Source: Gaiellasilicea sp963705515 (GTDB lineage: Bacteria; Actinomycetota; Thermoleophilia; Gaiellales; Gaiellaceae). Taken from it: 64,000 nt of DNA. Of this stretch, positions 1-8,336 are shown one piece after another. Each line of letters starts with the position of its first letter. Within the stretch, counting starts at the first letter, position 1. Below the pieces are notes generated by a model, which had not been told where the DNA came from, did no database searches, and saw only the letters and a program-made list of their open reading frames with translations. The stretch spans positions 1,054,001-1,118,000 of the forward strand of contig CAVPJV010000008.1 of the NCBI GenBank assembly GCA_963705515.1, written 5' to 3'. Both the position numbers and the translations under genes were made by a program.

Positions 1-876
1 GTAATGGCCGGCGGGGAACCGGCGGCTCGGCTTGTGGCCGTCTGCCGGCCTGACTCGCGCGACGCGTCCGGGCACCGCCAGCCAGAGCTCATCTCCCGCG
101 GCCGCCAGTTGCGGGCCCAGACCGTTGGCACGGTGGCCCGGAACTGCGATCCGCACGGCCCGTCCGTCCGTGATCCGGAGGAGCGCCGCGCTGTTGGCGA
201 TGCCGACCCAGACGGAGCCGAGCGCAACGGTGAGCGCGCGTGCGCCTCTGAGCGGGATGCGAAGGTCGACGGCCGACGTCTCGGGCCGGATTCGGTCGAC
301 CACGTTCCCGTCGCCGGCGACTGCCCAGACCGCGTCTGGTGTAGTGACGATCGCGTCGGGCCAGATCCCGCCGCGGTCCAGCTGGATCGTCGCGACCGTC
401 CGGCCGGTCTCGGGCGAGACTCGGGAGACGGTCGAGTCGAGCTGGTTGGCGACCCAGACGGAGCCATGACCGATCGCGATTCCGGTCGGCATGCCACCGA
501 CGGGGATCCGATCGGTGATCCGGTTCGTTCCCGGGTCGATGCGGAGCAGGACGTCGGCGAAGATGTCGACCGCCCAGATCGAGCCGAAGCCCGCGGCGAG
601 CGACACTCCGCCCGGCCGGATCCGCGCGATGATCTGGTTGGTGGTTGGATCGATGCGGGCGATCCCGTCGACGCCCAGCGAGACCCACAGCGAGCCTGCC
701 GCCATGACCATGCCCGAGGGCGCACCCCGGACGTCGATCGTCGCGACGACCTGGAGCCGGGTCGCGCCCGTCCGCTTCTCAGGCCCGGCGCTCGACGCGC
801 CTGACGCCGAGCTGAGCCCGCTCGCGAGGGTCACGAGTCCCACTGCGAGGAGCAGTAGCCGCATTGTCCTTGTCAT
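1..876 (-). CDS. Secreted YVTN/NHL-type beta-propeller protein (3' end beyond window)
   Basis: The reading frame is open from an ATG at 876 to the left edge with no stop, so the C-terminus is missing. The start is preceded by a strong AGGAGGT ribosome-binding site about 9 bases upstream. Residues 5-25 form a hydrophobic signal peptide without a lipobox Cys. The rest is a run of roughly 40-residue blade repeats with the pattern GSxWVxxxxxxxxRIDPxTNxIxxRIxxG, seen at least five times, as in secreted YVTN-type propellers. Such proteins act outside the membrane as ligand- or partner-binding scaffolds; no catalytic motif is visible. It is transcribed divergently from a regulator whose C-terminal half is a similar propeller, so the two probably share a promoter region (877-963). 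An in-frame ATG at 864 is an alternative start with no better RBS. Confidence 0.85.
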   Translation of the reverse strand, partial: MTRTMRLLLLAVGLVTLASGLSSASGASSAGPEKRTGATRLQVVATIDVRGAPSGMVMAAGSLWVSLGVDGIARIDPTTNQIIARIRPGGVSLAAGFGSIWAVDIFADVLLRIDPGTNRITDRIPVGGMPTGIAIGHGSVWVANQLDSTVSRVSPETGRTVATIQLDRGGIWPDAIVTTPDAVWAVAGDGNVVDRIRPETSAVDLRIPLRGARALTVALGSVWVGIANSAALLRITDGRAVRIAVPGHRANGLGPQLAAAGDELWLAVPGRVARVRPADGHKPSRRFPAGHY

Positions 877-963
877 CTGCCTCTACCTCCTGTCGGATGG
901 ACTGCGCCAACATCCGCTGAGGTGCTGAATTCCGGCCGAAAGGAGGCCAAACTGGATCCTGAA

Positions 964-2736
964 ATGAGCGACCTACGCTTTCGGCTGCTCGGGCCGCTCG
1001 AGGTAGAGCGCGGCGGGATCCGGCTCGACCTGGGGCCTCGCAAGCAGCGGGCGGTGCTCGCCTTGCTCCTGCTCGAGGCAAACCGCGTTGTGCCGAGCGA
1101 GCGGCTGATCGACGAGCTGTGGGGCGACACGCCGCCGGAGACGGCGCGCTCGGCGCTGCAGGTCTACATCTCCCGCTTGCGCAAGGCGCTCGGGGAAGAC
1201 GGTCCATCGCTGCGAACGCGGTCGCCCGGGTACGTGCTCGAGCTCGAGCCGGGCGCGCTCGACCTGCAGGCGTTCACGGCGCTCCGTGCGGAGGCACGCG
1301 ACGCGTCCGAACCGGCTCGAGCGGCCGAAGCACTGCACGAGGCGCTCGCGCTCTGGCGTGGTGCGCCGCTGGCCGAGCTCGACGGAGCACCGTTCGGTAC
1401 CGCCGCCGCGGCCCAGCTCGAGGAGCAGCGCTTGGGAGCGCTCGAGGATCGGATCGACGCGGATCTGGCGCTCGGCCGCCACGCCGACCTGGTCCATGAA
1501 TTGGACGCGCTCGCGGTTGAGCACCCATACCGCGAGCGCTTCCGAGCGCAGCAGATGCTCGCGCTCTACCGGTCGGGGCGGCAGGCCGATGCGCTCGCCG
1601 CGTACCGCTCCGCGCGCGAGGCGTTCGTCGAGGGCCTCGGCATCGAGCCCGGCGCCGAGCTGAAGGCACTCGAACGGCAGGTGCTCGACCAGGATCCCGC
1701 TCTTGCCGCTCCATCTGGGGAGGCCGCAACTCCGCGGGCCGGGCGGCGGCGGCGCCGCGTCCGGACGGCCATGCTCGTGGGACTCGCCGTCGCGACGGTG
1801 GCCGTAGTGGCTGCGTTGCGCGACGAGGCGGCGCCGCTCGTCGCGCCGCCGAACTCGGTGGCCGTGATCGATCCGAAGTCGAACCGGGTCACAACGGCGA
1901 TCCCCGTCGGCGCGCGGCCGGGGCCGATCGCCGCCGGCGCCGGCGCGGTTTGGACAGGCAACCTCGACGACAAGACGCTCACGCGCATCGACCCCGCGGC
2001 TCTTCGCGCGACCGGGACGACGACGCTCGCGGCGACTCCCACCGGAGTGGCGGCAGCGTTCGCTGCCGTTTGGGTTGCCCACGGCCTCACAGGCCAGATC
2101 TCCCGGGTCGATCCGCAACTCGGCGGCATCAGCCCGTTCGACGCGGCCCGCACGCGCCAGCGCTCCGTCGTCGGGGCTGTCGCGCCGGGATCCGAGTCGG
2201 TCTGGGCCATCTTCGGCGACGCGACGCTGGCGCGCGTGAACCCGCGCACCAATGCCGTCGAGAGTACGTTCGCCGGCTCGAGGCCGACGGCAGTGGCCGA
2301 GGGTGGCGGCGGGCTCTGGGTCGTCAGCTCCGGCGACTCGACGGTCTACCGGTACAACCCGGCCACGTTCCTCGCCGGCCCGATCGGACGACAGGGTGTC
2401 GGGCGGCGGTCGACCGGGATCGCGTACGGGCACGGCGCGGTCTGGGTCACCAGCAGCGGCGACGACCTCGTGACGCGGATCGATCCGGGCACGAACTCGA
2501 CGCGTCAGATCCCGGTCGGAGACGAGCCCGTCGCCGTCGCCGTCGACGAGCAGGCGGTGTGGGTTGCGAACGCCGGCGACGGCACCGTCTCCCGCATCGA
2601 TCCGGTCTCGGCCGACGTCGTCGAAACGATCGAGGTCGGCGGGTCACCGGCCGGGATCGCCGCCGCGCACGGGCTCGTCTGGGTGACGGTCGCAGGAGCC
2701 TTAGCGTTTCAGGCAGACGGTCGTCAGGACGAGTGA
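964..2736 (+). CDS. Membrane-anchored SARP/BTAD transcriptional regulator with extracytoplasmic beta-propeller
   Basis: Residues about 5-95 form an OmpR/DnrI-like winged helix (LRFRLLGPLEV, RKQRAVLALLLLEANRVV, LQVYISRLRKALG). Residues 96-245 are the bacterial transcriptional activation domain of the SARP/AfsR family. A basic RRRRRVR stretch precedes one hydrophobic helix at about residues 270-287. The remaining 300 residues are YVTN-like blades with repeated AVWVxxxxxxxVxRIDP motifs. This layout predicts DNA binding in the cytoplasm and a propeller outside, like ToxR/CadC one-component regulators. The domains are seen in the sequence; the sensing role is inference. The ATG at 964 begins the conserved domain. 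AGGAGG at 941-946 is 17 bases away, so CTG at 952 or GTG at 922 (both in frame) cannot be excluded. It is divergent from the propeller gene at 876-1. Confidence 0.85.
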   Translation: MSDLRFRLLGPLEVERGGIRLDLGPRKQRAVLALLLLEANRVVPSERLIDELWGDTPPETARSALQVYISRLRKALGEDGPSLRTRSPGYVLELEPGALDLQAFTALRAEARDASEPARAAEALHEALALWRGAPLAELDGAPFGTAAAAQLEEQRLGALEDRIDADLALGRHADLVHELDALAVEHPYRERFRAQQMLALYRSGRQADALAAYRSAREAFVEGLGIEPGAELKALERQVLDQDPALAAPSGEAATPRAGRRRRRVRTAMLVGLAVATVAVVAALRDEAAPLVAPPNSVAVIDPKSNRVTTAIPVGARPGPIAAGAGAVWTGNLDDKTLTRIDPAALRATGTTTLAATPTGVAAAFAAVWVAHGLTGQISRVDPQLGGISPFDAARTRQRSVVGAVAPGSESVWAIFGDATLARVNPRTNAVESTFAGSRPTAVAEGGGGLWVVSSGDSTVYRYNPATFLAGPIGRQGVGRRSTGIAYGHGAVWVTSSGDDLVTRIDPGTNSTRQIPVGDEPVAVAVDEQAVWVANAGDGTVSRIDPVSADVVETIEVGGSPAGIAAAHGLVWVTVAGALAFQADGRQDE

Positions 2737-3465
2737 GGGCCGGAGCAGCTGGCAGCCGACTCGTTTCGAGAGGAGCGTCGCCTCGTTGAGGACGAAGAAC
2801 GGCACGAGCGGAGCGGCGTCTCGCGCGAGCTCGAGGTCGAGCTGGGCGTATGCCTTGCGGCGGTCCGCGCCGCGCAGACGGGCCGCGTCGCGCATCTTCT
2901 TGATGTACTTGGGCTCGTCGAAGCGCGCGAGGTTGGTGCCGCCGCCGTCCCGTGTGTCGAGCATGCGGTTGACATAGCCATAGGGATCGACGAAGTCGGG
3001 TGTCCACAGCAGGAGCGCCATGTCCCAGGGCTCGTCCGGGTCGCCCAGGCGGCCCAGATACGCCGACGACGTCGTCCACTCCGCGAACGGCCGGAGCTCG
3101 ACCTCGAGCCCGATCTCCGCCAGGTGCTGCGTCACGCACTGCGCGCAGCCGATCATCCCGGGCAAGTCGGGAACGTAGAGAACGATCTTGCCGCCGCGCA
3201 GGTTTGCGCCGGTGAGGGCCTTCGCACGGGCACGGTCACCCGTGCGCGGGTAGATGGTGCGATCCGTGAACCCCGGCACGCCTGGCGGCAAGAGCTGGTC
3301 GGTCACCGTCGACACCGACTTCTGGTTGATGAACGGACGGGCGCGGTCCCGCCCGACTTCGCGGAACCCGTCGAGCCGGAGACGCTCGGCAGAAGCAGCG
3401 CGCACAGCGCGCCGGCCACTACCGGGCTGAGACGAGAGCGGCGCTTCACGTGGCTCTGCGGCCAC
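2701..3465 (-). pseudogene. Remnant of a family 5 extracellular solute-binding protein (peptide/oligopeptide ABC type)
   Basis: Only the C-terminal third of a SBP_bac_5 (DppA/OppA-like) protein is recognisable, from about INQKSVSTVTDQLLPPGVPG through YLGRLGDPDEPWDMALLLW to the stop at 2701. Intact members are about 500-600 residues; this frame encodes 254. The first 45 residues do not resemble the family. In a different frame a GTG at 3449 encodes a typical signal peptide (basic residues, then SPVVAGALCALLLPSVSG). The simplest reading is a gene that lost its middle part and whose remaining ends are out of frame. The stop overlaps the end of the convergent propeller regulator by 36 bases. No permease or ATPase genes are nearby. 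A short expressed lipid-free protein cannot be excluded. Confidence 0.65.
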
Positions 3466-3489
3466 GCTAGACCCTTGTGCGGTCTGCGT

Positions 3490-3693
3490 CTAGGTGCCCG
3501 CGTCCGCGTGCTGGTTGCGGCAGCGCTTGTCCTCGAGCTTCTGCTGGATCAGCGTCGGCTTGACCTTCATCGACCGGGGCAGCTCGGCGTCCGCGAAGCG
3601 GGGGAGCACGAGGCCGCCGAACGCGCTCGCGGCGAGCGCCAGCGCGACCAGGAAGGCGGCGAAGCGTCGACCCGAGGGACGCTGCGGGCTCAC
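3490..3693 (-). CDS. Small single-pass membrane protein, 67 aa
   Basis: The GTG start at 3693 lies 5 bases after the HtrA stop, so the gene is probably the last member of the moxR operon. After a short basic N-terminus (SPQRPSGRRF), residues 10-32 form one hydrophobic segment (FAAFLVALALAASAFGGLVL) that could be a signal anchor or cleavable signal. The remaining 35 residues are polar, end in a Lys/Glu-rich stretch and contain one Cys. I do not recognise the family. Its size and position suggest a small envelope accessory of the protease or the vWA proteins, which is inference only. Confidence 0.6.
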   Translation of the reverse strand: MSPQRPSGRRFAAFLVALALAASAFGGLVLPRFADAELPRSMKVKPTLIQQKLEDKRCRNQHADAGT

Positions 3694-3698
3694 GCCCC

Positions 3699-4778
3699 TT
3701 ACGGTACCGCGCCCGGGGTCCTCCTGGCCACCTTGACGGTGACGAGCCGCGGCCCGCGGCTGTCGATCAGCTCGAGATCGAGCTCGTCGCCGACTTTCCT
3801 CTGCGCGATCAGCTTCGTCAGCGCGTTCGCGTTCCGGATCGGGACGTCGTCGGCGACGGTGATCACGTCGCCGACGGCCATGTTCGCCCTGTCGGCGGGG
3901 CCACCGGGATAGACGACCGTCACGGCGGCGCCACGGGTCGACGAGTCGAGCCCGAGCTGGACGGCCGCCGTCTCGGAGTCGACCGAGCTGAACGCGATCC
4001 CGAGCCACTTGTCCGTTGTGGGCGGCTCGTCGCTGATCTGGGCGATCACCGGCAGCGCCTCGTCGATCGCGATCGCGAAACCGATGTTCTCCGTGTCGGC
4101 GTTGCGGATGCCGGCGGTGTTGATCCCGACCAGCCGTCCCGAGCGGTCGACCAGCGGCCCGCCCGAGTTGCCGGGGTTGATCGCCGCGTCGGTCTGGAGC
4201 AGACCCGTCAGGTCGCCGTTCGGGCCCTCGATCGTGCGGTCGAGACCGGAGACGATCCCGGACGTGACGGTCGGGCCGCCGAGGCCCGCCGGGAAGCCGA
4301 TCGCGATCACGACGTCTCCGAGCCGGAGCGCCGACGACTGCGCCAGCGCCACCGGGACGAGGTCGTTCGCCTTGACGCGCACGACGGCGAGGTCGCGCTC
4401 GGGCGCCGTCCCGATCACCGTTCCCTTCAGCGGCTTCGTGTGGACGCCGTCGTTGAAGGAGACCGTGATCCCCGTCGTGCCCTCGACGACGTGGTTGTTC
4501 GTCAGGATCAGCCCGTCGCGCCGCAGGATCACGCCCGACGCCTCGCCCTTGCCGCCGCCGAACGACGACGTCTGGACGTTGACGACGGAAGGGAGGACGC
4601 GCGTGACCGCAGCGGCGAGCGAGCCGGCCCGGTCGGGAGCGGCGGCCGTCCCGGTCGGAGTCGACTCGCGGACGGTGACCGTCTGCGTGGCGGTCGTGGC
4701 GGGCGCCGACTCGTCGTCGCCGCCGCCGTTGCAGCCGGCGAGCAGCGCCGCTGCGGCGAGCGGTGCGAGCCACCTCAC
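3699..4778 (-). CDS. HtrA/DegP-like trypsin-fold serine protease lipoprotein with PDZ domain
   Basis: This is an envelope quality-control protease of the S1C (HtrA/DegP) family. A GTG start at 4778 overlaps the upstream vWA stop by 4 bases. The N-terminus carries a lipobox (LAPLAAAALLAGC) with Cys16, so the mature enzyme is predicted to be lipid-anchored outside the membrane after a Thr/Ser-rich linker. The catalytic triad is complete: His96 in TNNHVVEG, Asp129 in ERDLAVVRV and Ser205 in NPGNSGGPLV. A PDZ domain covers about residues 255-345 (GAAVTVVYPGGPADRANM, VGDVITVADDVPI). The length of 359 residues is normal for single-PDZ actinobacterial members. It follows the moxR-vWA genes in one operon, which suggests it clears misfolded substrates of that chaperone-like module. 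Confidence 0.93.
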   Translation of the reverse strand: MRWLAPLAAAALLAGCNGGGDDESAPATTATQTVTVRESTPTGTAAAPDRAGSLAAAVTRVLPSVVNVQTSSFGGGKGEASGVILRRDGLILTNNHVVEGTTGITVSFNDGVHTKPLKGTVIGTAPERDLAVVRVKANDLVPVALAQSSALRLGDVVIAIGFPAGLGGPTVTSGIVSGLDRTIEGPNGDLTGLLQTDAAINPGNSGGPLVDRSGRLVGINTAGIRNADTENIGFAIAIDEALPVIAQISDEPPTTDKWLGIAFSSVDSETAAVQLGLDSSTRGAAVTVVYPGGPADRANMAVGDVITVADDVPIRNANALTKLIAQRKVGDELDLELIDSRGPRLVTVKVARRTPGAVP

Positions 4779-5737
4779 GGCAGCCTCGGGAACGTGACGA
4801 CCGCGACCGCGGCGGCGGCGAGCAGCAGCACGAGGCCGCCGGCCAGGAATGCGAACGTCACCTCCTGCTTCCGCTCCACCTTGCTCACGAGTGAGCCCAT
4901 CTTGTCGTACGCGTCGCGGAGGTCGTCGACGTTCTCCGCCTCGTAGAAGTGGCCGCCGGTCGAGGTCGCGATCTGGCGCAGCGTCGCCGGGTCGGGCGGG
5001 ACGGGGATGATCCGCGTGCCGCCGAAGCGGTTGAACTCGACGATCCCCTCGGGCGTGCCGAGCGCGACGGCGTAGACGGGGATCTTGAACGACTTTGCGC
5101 GCGCCGCTCCTTCCTGCGGGAGCAGGATCCCCTCGGTCTGCGAGCCGTCGGAGAGGAGCACGATCGCGGCCGGGCGTGCGACCCCACCCTCGCCGGTGTC
5201 GGCGGCCCGAGCCACCTCGACGCCGCGCGCGATCGCGTCGCCGATGGCCGTGCCACGCTGCGGGTAGAGGTAGTCGATCGCGTCGATCGCGAGCTGCCTG
5301 TCGTCGGTCGCGGGCGCTGCCACCTCGGCGGTCTCCGAGAACGCGACCACGCCGACCTTGAAGCGCTTCGGCAGGTCCTTCAGGAAGCCGCGGACGACCC
5401 GCTGCGCCGCCTCGAGCCGCGTCGGCGGGACGTCCTCCGCCTGCATCGAGCCCGAGACGTCGATCACGAGCACGATCGTCGCCTCCTCGCGGTCGGCGAG
5501 GCGCATCATGCTCGGCCGCGCGAAACCGACCAGCAGCGCCGCGAGTGCGAGCAGGAAGAGCGCCAGGCCGGCGTGGCGGCGCCAGGAGCGCGTGCTGCCG
5601 ACGACGCCGGCGAGCACGTCGAGGTTCGTATAGCGGACGGCGTACTTGCTCGGCCGCCGCTCGAGCCGGCGGTAGGCGAGGACGAGGAGCGGCAGCAGCA
5701 GGAGCCCGAGCAGCAGCCATGGAGTTGCGAAGCTCAA
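4775..5737 (-). CDS. BatA-like von Willebrand factor A membrane protein
   Basis: Three hydrophobic segments (about residues 5-25, 50-70 and 295-315) flank a central vWA domain. The MIDAS metal site DVSGSMQ (DxSxS) is intact, with the later Thr/Asp elements in RGTAIGD and LLSDGSQT. The arrangement of two N-terminal helices, vWA and a C-terminal helix is that of BatA/BatB (Aer) proteins that work with MoxR ATPases. A TTG start at 5737 overlaps the preceding stop (TTGA) and gives MSFATPW, parallel to the MSFQWP start of the sister gene at 7410. The 320-residue length is usual. It is a paralogue of the vWA gene two positions upstream, probably from an old tandem duplication. Confidence 0.9.
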   Translation of the reverse strand: MSFATPWLLLGLLLLPLLVLAYRRLERRPSKYAVRYTNLDVLAGVVGSTRSWRRHAGLALFLLALAALLVGFARPSMMRLADREEATIVLVIDVSGSMQAEDVPPTRLEAAQRVVRGFLKDLPKRFKVGVVAFSETAEVAAPATDDRQLAIDAIDYLYPQRGTAIGDAIARGVEVARAADTGEGGVARPAAIVLLSDGSQTEGILLPQEGAARAKSFKIPVYAVALGTPEGIVEFNRFGGTRIIPVPPDPATLRQIATSTGGHFYEAENVDDLRDAYDKMGSLVSKVERKQEVTFAFLAGGLVLLLAAAAVAVVTFPRLP

Positions 5738-6450
5738 CTCGGCCCTCGGACGCAGATCGCGTGGATCTGCAGCTCGACGCGGACATCGGGCGGCCGTGTG
5801 ATCCCGGAGCGCACGTTGACAACGACGCGGTTGCCCGCCCGCCGTGGCGTCGCGCGGACGGAGCCGAGGGCGCTGAGCGCAGGCGGCTTGTTCTGGCGGA
5901 AGGCGACGGCGCTCGAGTACGCGAGCAGCCGCTCGCCGGAGAGGCACGCGTAGGTCGCGCGCTCGCTCGGGGCGTCCTTGAGGCGGAGGTTCTTGACGCG
6001 CCGGATCGTCGCGTCGACCACGGGCCCGGGCGCGGCCGCCGTCAGCTTCCGCTTCGGCTCGTACGACGTGCGCGCGCGCCCGCCGCCGCCGCTTGCGGGG
6101 ATGCAGCCGAGCAGCGGCCGGAAGCTCGCCAGCGAGCGCGTCGTCCGCGCGACGAAGACGGCCGATCGGTTCGTCGTCACGCCCGGGCCGACCGGGCCGC
6201 CCAGAGTGCCGAGGAACGAGAGCTCGAGCGGGCCGGCGCGGTCGGCGTCGAGGCCGCCGATCACCTGGCCGCGACCGGGGCAGGAGAGCTGGTAGTAGGT
6301 CGGTGTGCCGCCGCCCGGCACCTGCACCCACGGGCCCTTGACCGGGATGCAGACGATCAGGCCCTCGCACTCCGTGCCCGCACTCGCGGTGGCGGGGCCG
6401 AAGCCGGCGACGGCGGCGGCGATCGCGAGCACGAGCAGCACGCGCTTCAC
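5734..6450 (-). CDS. Secreted protein of unknown function inside the moxR-vWA operon
   Basis: It encodes 238 residues from a GTG at 6450 that overlaps the upstream vWA stop (GTGA). Residues 1-24 are a signal peptide (VLLVLAIAAAVAGFGPATASA). The mature part has four or five cysteines (CEGLIVC, LSC, LLGC, TYAC, AICV) that could form disulfides outside the cell, and a GGGTPTYYQLSCP segment. I do not recognise the family. It sits between two paralogous vWA genes and is translationally coupled to both, so a role as substrate or partner of the vWA/MoxR module is plausible but inferred. Confidence 0.75.
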   Translation of the reverse strand: MKRVLLVLAIAAAVAGFGPATASAGTECEGLIVCIPVKGPWVQVPGGGTPTYYQLSCPGRGQVIGGLDADRAGPLELSFLGTLGGPVGPGVTTNRSAVFVARTTRSLASFRPLLGCIPASGGGGRARTSYEPKRKLTAAAPGPVVDATIRRVKNLRLKDAPSERATYACLSGERLLAYSSAVAFRQNKPPALSALGSVRATPRRAGNRVVVNVRSGITRPPDVRVELQIHAICVRGPS

Positions 6451-7410
6451 GGCAGCCGCCCGAAGAGGAAGGCGGAGACCGCGCCGGCGGCGAGCAGCAG
6501 GAATGCTCCGCCCGCGGCGAACCCCGCCGTGATCTCGCGCTCCTTCTTGACGCTGCCGATCCGCGAGCCCAGCTCCTCGTAGACCGCGTTCAGCTGCGCC
6601 GCGTCGGGTGCGGCGTAGAAGCGGCCGCCCGTCGTCTGCGACACCTTCCTCAGCGTCGGCGGGTCGGGCGGGACCGTGACGCGCTGCGTGAAGCCGTTGT
6701 CGTCGACGACCTCGACCACGCCCTGGTCGGTCCCGAACGCGACCGTGTAGACCGGGATCTTCAGCTTCTTCGCCCGCGTCGCCGCCGCCTGCGGCTCGAG
6801 CACGCCCTGCGTCTGGGCGCCGTCCGAGAGAACGAGGATCGACGCCGGCGGCTTCTTCCCCTCCTCGGCGGGAACCCGCTGCGCGACCTGGATCGCTCGC
6901 GCGATCCCCTCGCCGAGCGCGGTGCCGTCGCCGGTGCGGAGGTTGCGGAGCGCCGCCTGCGCCGCCTCGCGGTTCGCCGTCGCGGGCAGCACCGTCTGCG
7001 CGCTCTGCGCGAACGAGACCATGCCGACGCGGTAGCCCTCGGGGAGTTTGGTCCAGGAAGCGGCGCACAGCCTGCTGCGCCACCGCGAGCCTGCTCGGCG
7101 GCACGTCGGTCGCGGCCATCGATTTGGACGTGTCCATCGCCAGCACGACGGTCGCCTGCTCCTGCTTGACGGAGATCATCGCGTGCGGCCGCGCGAGGCC
7201 GATCGCCAGGGCCGCCAGCGCGAACAGCGCGAGCGCCGGCGCGAGGTGGCGGAGCCGGCCGGGACTGCGGCCGACGAGGTTCGGCACCAGCGCCGGCGTC
7301 GCGAACGCCGCCGCCTGCCGGTGCCGGCGCCGCTCGAGCAGGACGTAGCCGCCGATCGCGAGCGGGACGGCCAGCAGTGCCAGCAGCGCGAGCGGCCACT
7401 GAAAGCTCAC
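6447..7410 (-). CDS. BatA-like vWA membrane protein, interrupted by a single-base frameshift
   Basis: The N-terminal 115 residues (two membrane helices, then the MIDAS motif DTSKSMA) and the rest of the vWA domain (GMVSFAQSAQTV, LVLSDGAQTQG, C-terminal helix) lie in two frames. They join at about 7050, where GGACCAAACT reads as if one C was inserted; removing it gives LDKLPEGYRVGMVSF-like sequence and 320 residues, the same length as the sister vWA at 5737. The start is GTG at 7410, overlapping the DUF58 stop. With both halves intact and no other damage, a consensus error is the simplest explanation; a recent real mutation is the alternative. Function: MoxR-associated membrane vWA protein. 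Confidence 0.8.
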
Positions 7411-8336
7411 CGTCTGCCTCCGCGGCGGCGCAGGTGCAGCGCGAGCGGGCGCAGCCAGTCGCCCTCGGTCGAGAGCACGACGTGGCCGACGCCGAGCGAC
7501 GTCAGCTCCTGCGCGACCTCCTGACGCTCCGCGGCCGCCGCCGCTGCGAAGCGCTCGCGCAGCTTCGCGTTCGAGGTGTCGACGCGGAGCTGGCGGCCGG
7601 TCTCGGGATCGACGAGCCTGAGCTCGCCGACGTTCGGCAGTGCCTCCTCGCGCGGGTCGCGGATCTCGACCGCGAGCACGTCGTGGCCGCCCGCGAGCTG
7701 AAGCAGCGGCGGGCGCCAGTCGCGCGGGCCGCGGAAGTCGGAGACGACGGCGACGAGCGAGCGCTGCTGCGCCATCCGCGCCACCAGCCCGAGCGCCGCG
7801 CCGAGCGACGTCGCACCGCCTCCCTCGAGCACCGGCTCCTGCCGCAGCGAGAGCAGCAGCCCGAGCATCCCCGCCCGTCCGGCGCGCGGCGGGATCGCCC
7901 GCGACTGCTCGTCACCGAAGGCGACGAGGCCGAGCCTGTTGCCGCGCCGGCTGGCGAGGTGGCCGAGCGCGAGCGCGACCCCTTCGGCCACGTCGGCCTT
8001 TCGCCGCTCGGCGGTACCGAACGACATCGACGCCGAGACGTCGAGCGCGAGCCAGGTCACGAGCACGCGCTCGGCGAGGTCGACGCGGACGTGGGTCTCG
8101 CCGGTCCGCGCGGTCACGTTCCACTCGATCCGGCGGACGTCGTCGCCGGGCACGTAGGGACGCACCTGGGCAAGCTCGCTGCCCTGGCCGAGCACGGACG
8201 AGCGGTGGTCGCCGGCCAGCATCCCCTCGATCCGGCGCCCGATCGTCAGGTCGAGCGCGCGGAGCAGCGTCTCCGGCAGCGGCCCCGGCCCCGGCCGGTC
8301 GGGCGAGCGGGGGTGCGCCTCGGGAGCGACACTCAA
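7407..8336 (-). CDS. DUF58 domain protein (MoxR-associated)
   Basis: This 309-residue soluble protein carries the DUF58 signature at about residues 45-80 (LAQVRPYVPGDDVRRIEW, then TARTGETHVR) and a vWA-like fold with LDVSASMSF and VVSDFRGP. DUF58 proteins are regularly encoded between moxR and vWA genes and are thought to bridge the ATPase and the membrane vWA proteins. The TTG start at 8336 overlaps the moxR stop (TTGA), showing translational coupling. No membrane segment is visible. The product is of usual family size. Confidence 0.92.
   Translation of the reverse strand: MSVAPEAHPRSPDRPGPGPLPETLLRALDLTIGRRIEGMLAGDHRSSVLGQGSELAQVRPYVPGDDVRRIEWNVTARTGETHVRVDLAERVLVTWLALDVSASMSFGTAERRKADVAEGVALALGHLASRRGNRLGLVAFGDEQSRAIPPRAGRAGMLGLLLSLRQEPVLEGGGATSLGAALGLVARMAQQRSLVAVVSDFRGPRDWRPPLLQLAGGHDVLAVEIRDPREEALPNVGELRLVDPETGRQLRVDTSNAKLRERFAAAAAAERQEVAQELTSLGVGHVVLSTEGDWLRPLALHLRRRGGRR

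Noticed and set aside
4..804. Long plus-strand open frame at the left edge
   Set aside because: It is the antisense shadow of the minus-strand propeller gene, which has the signal peptide, RBS and repeats.
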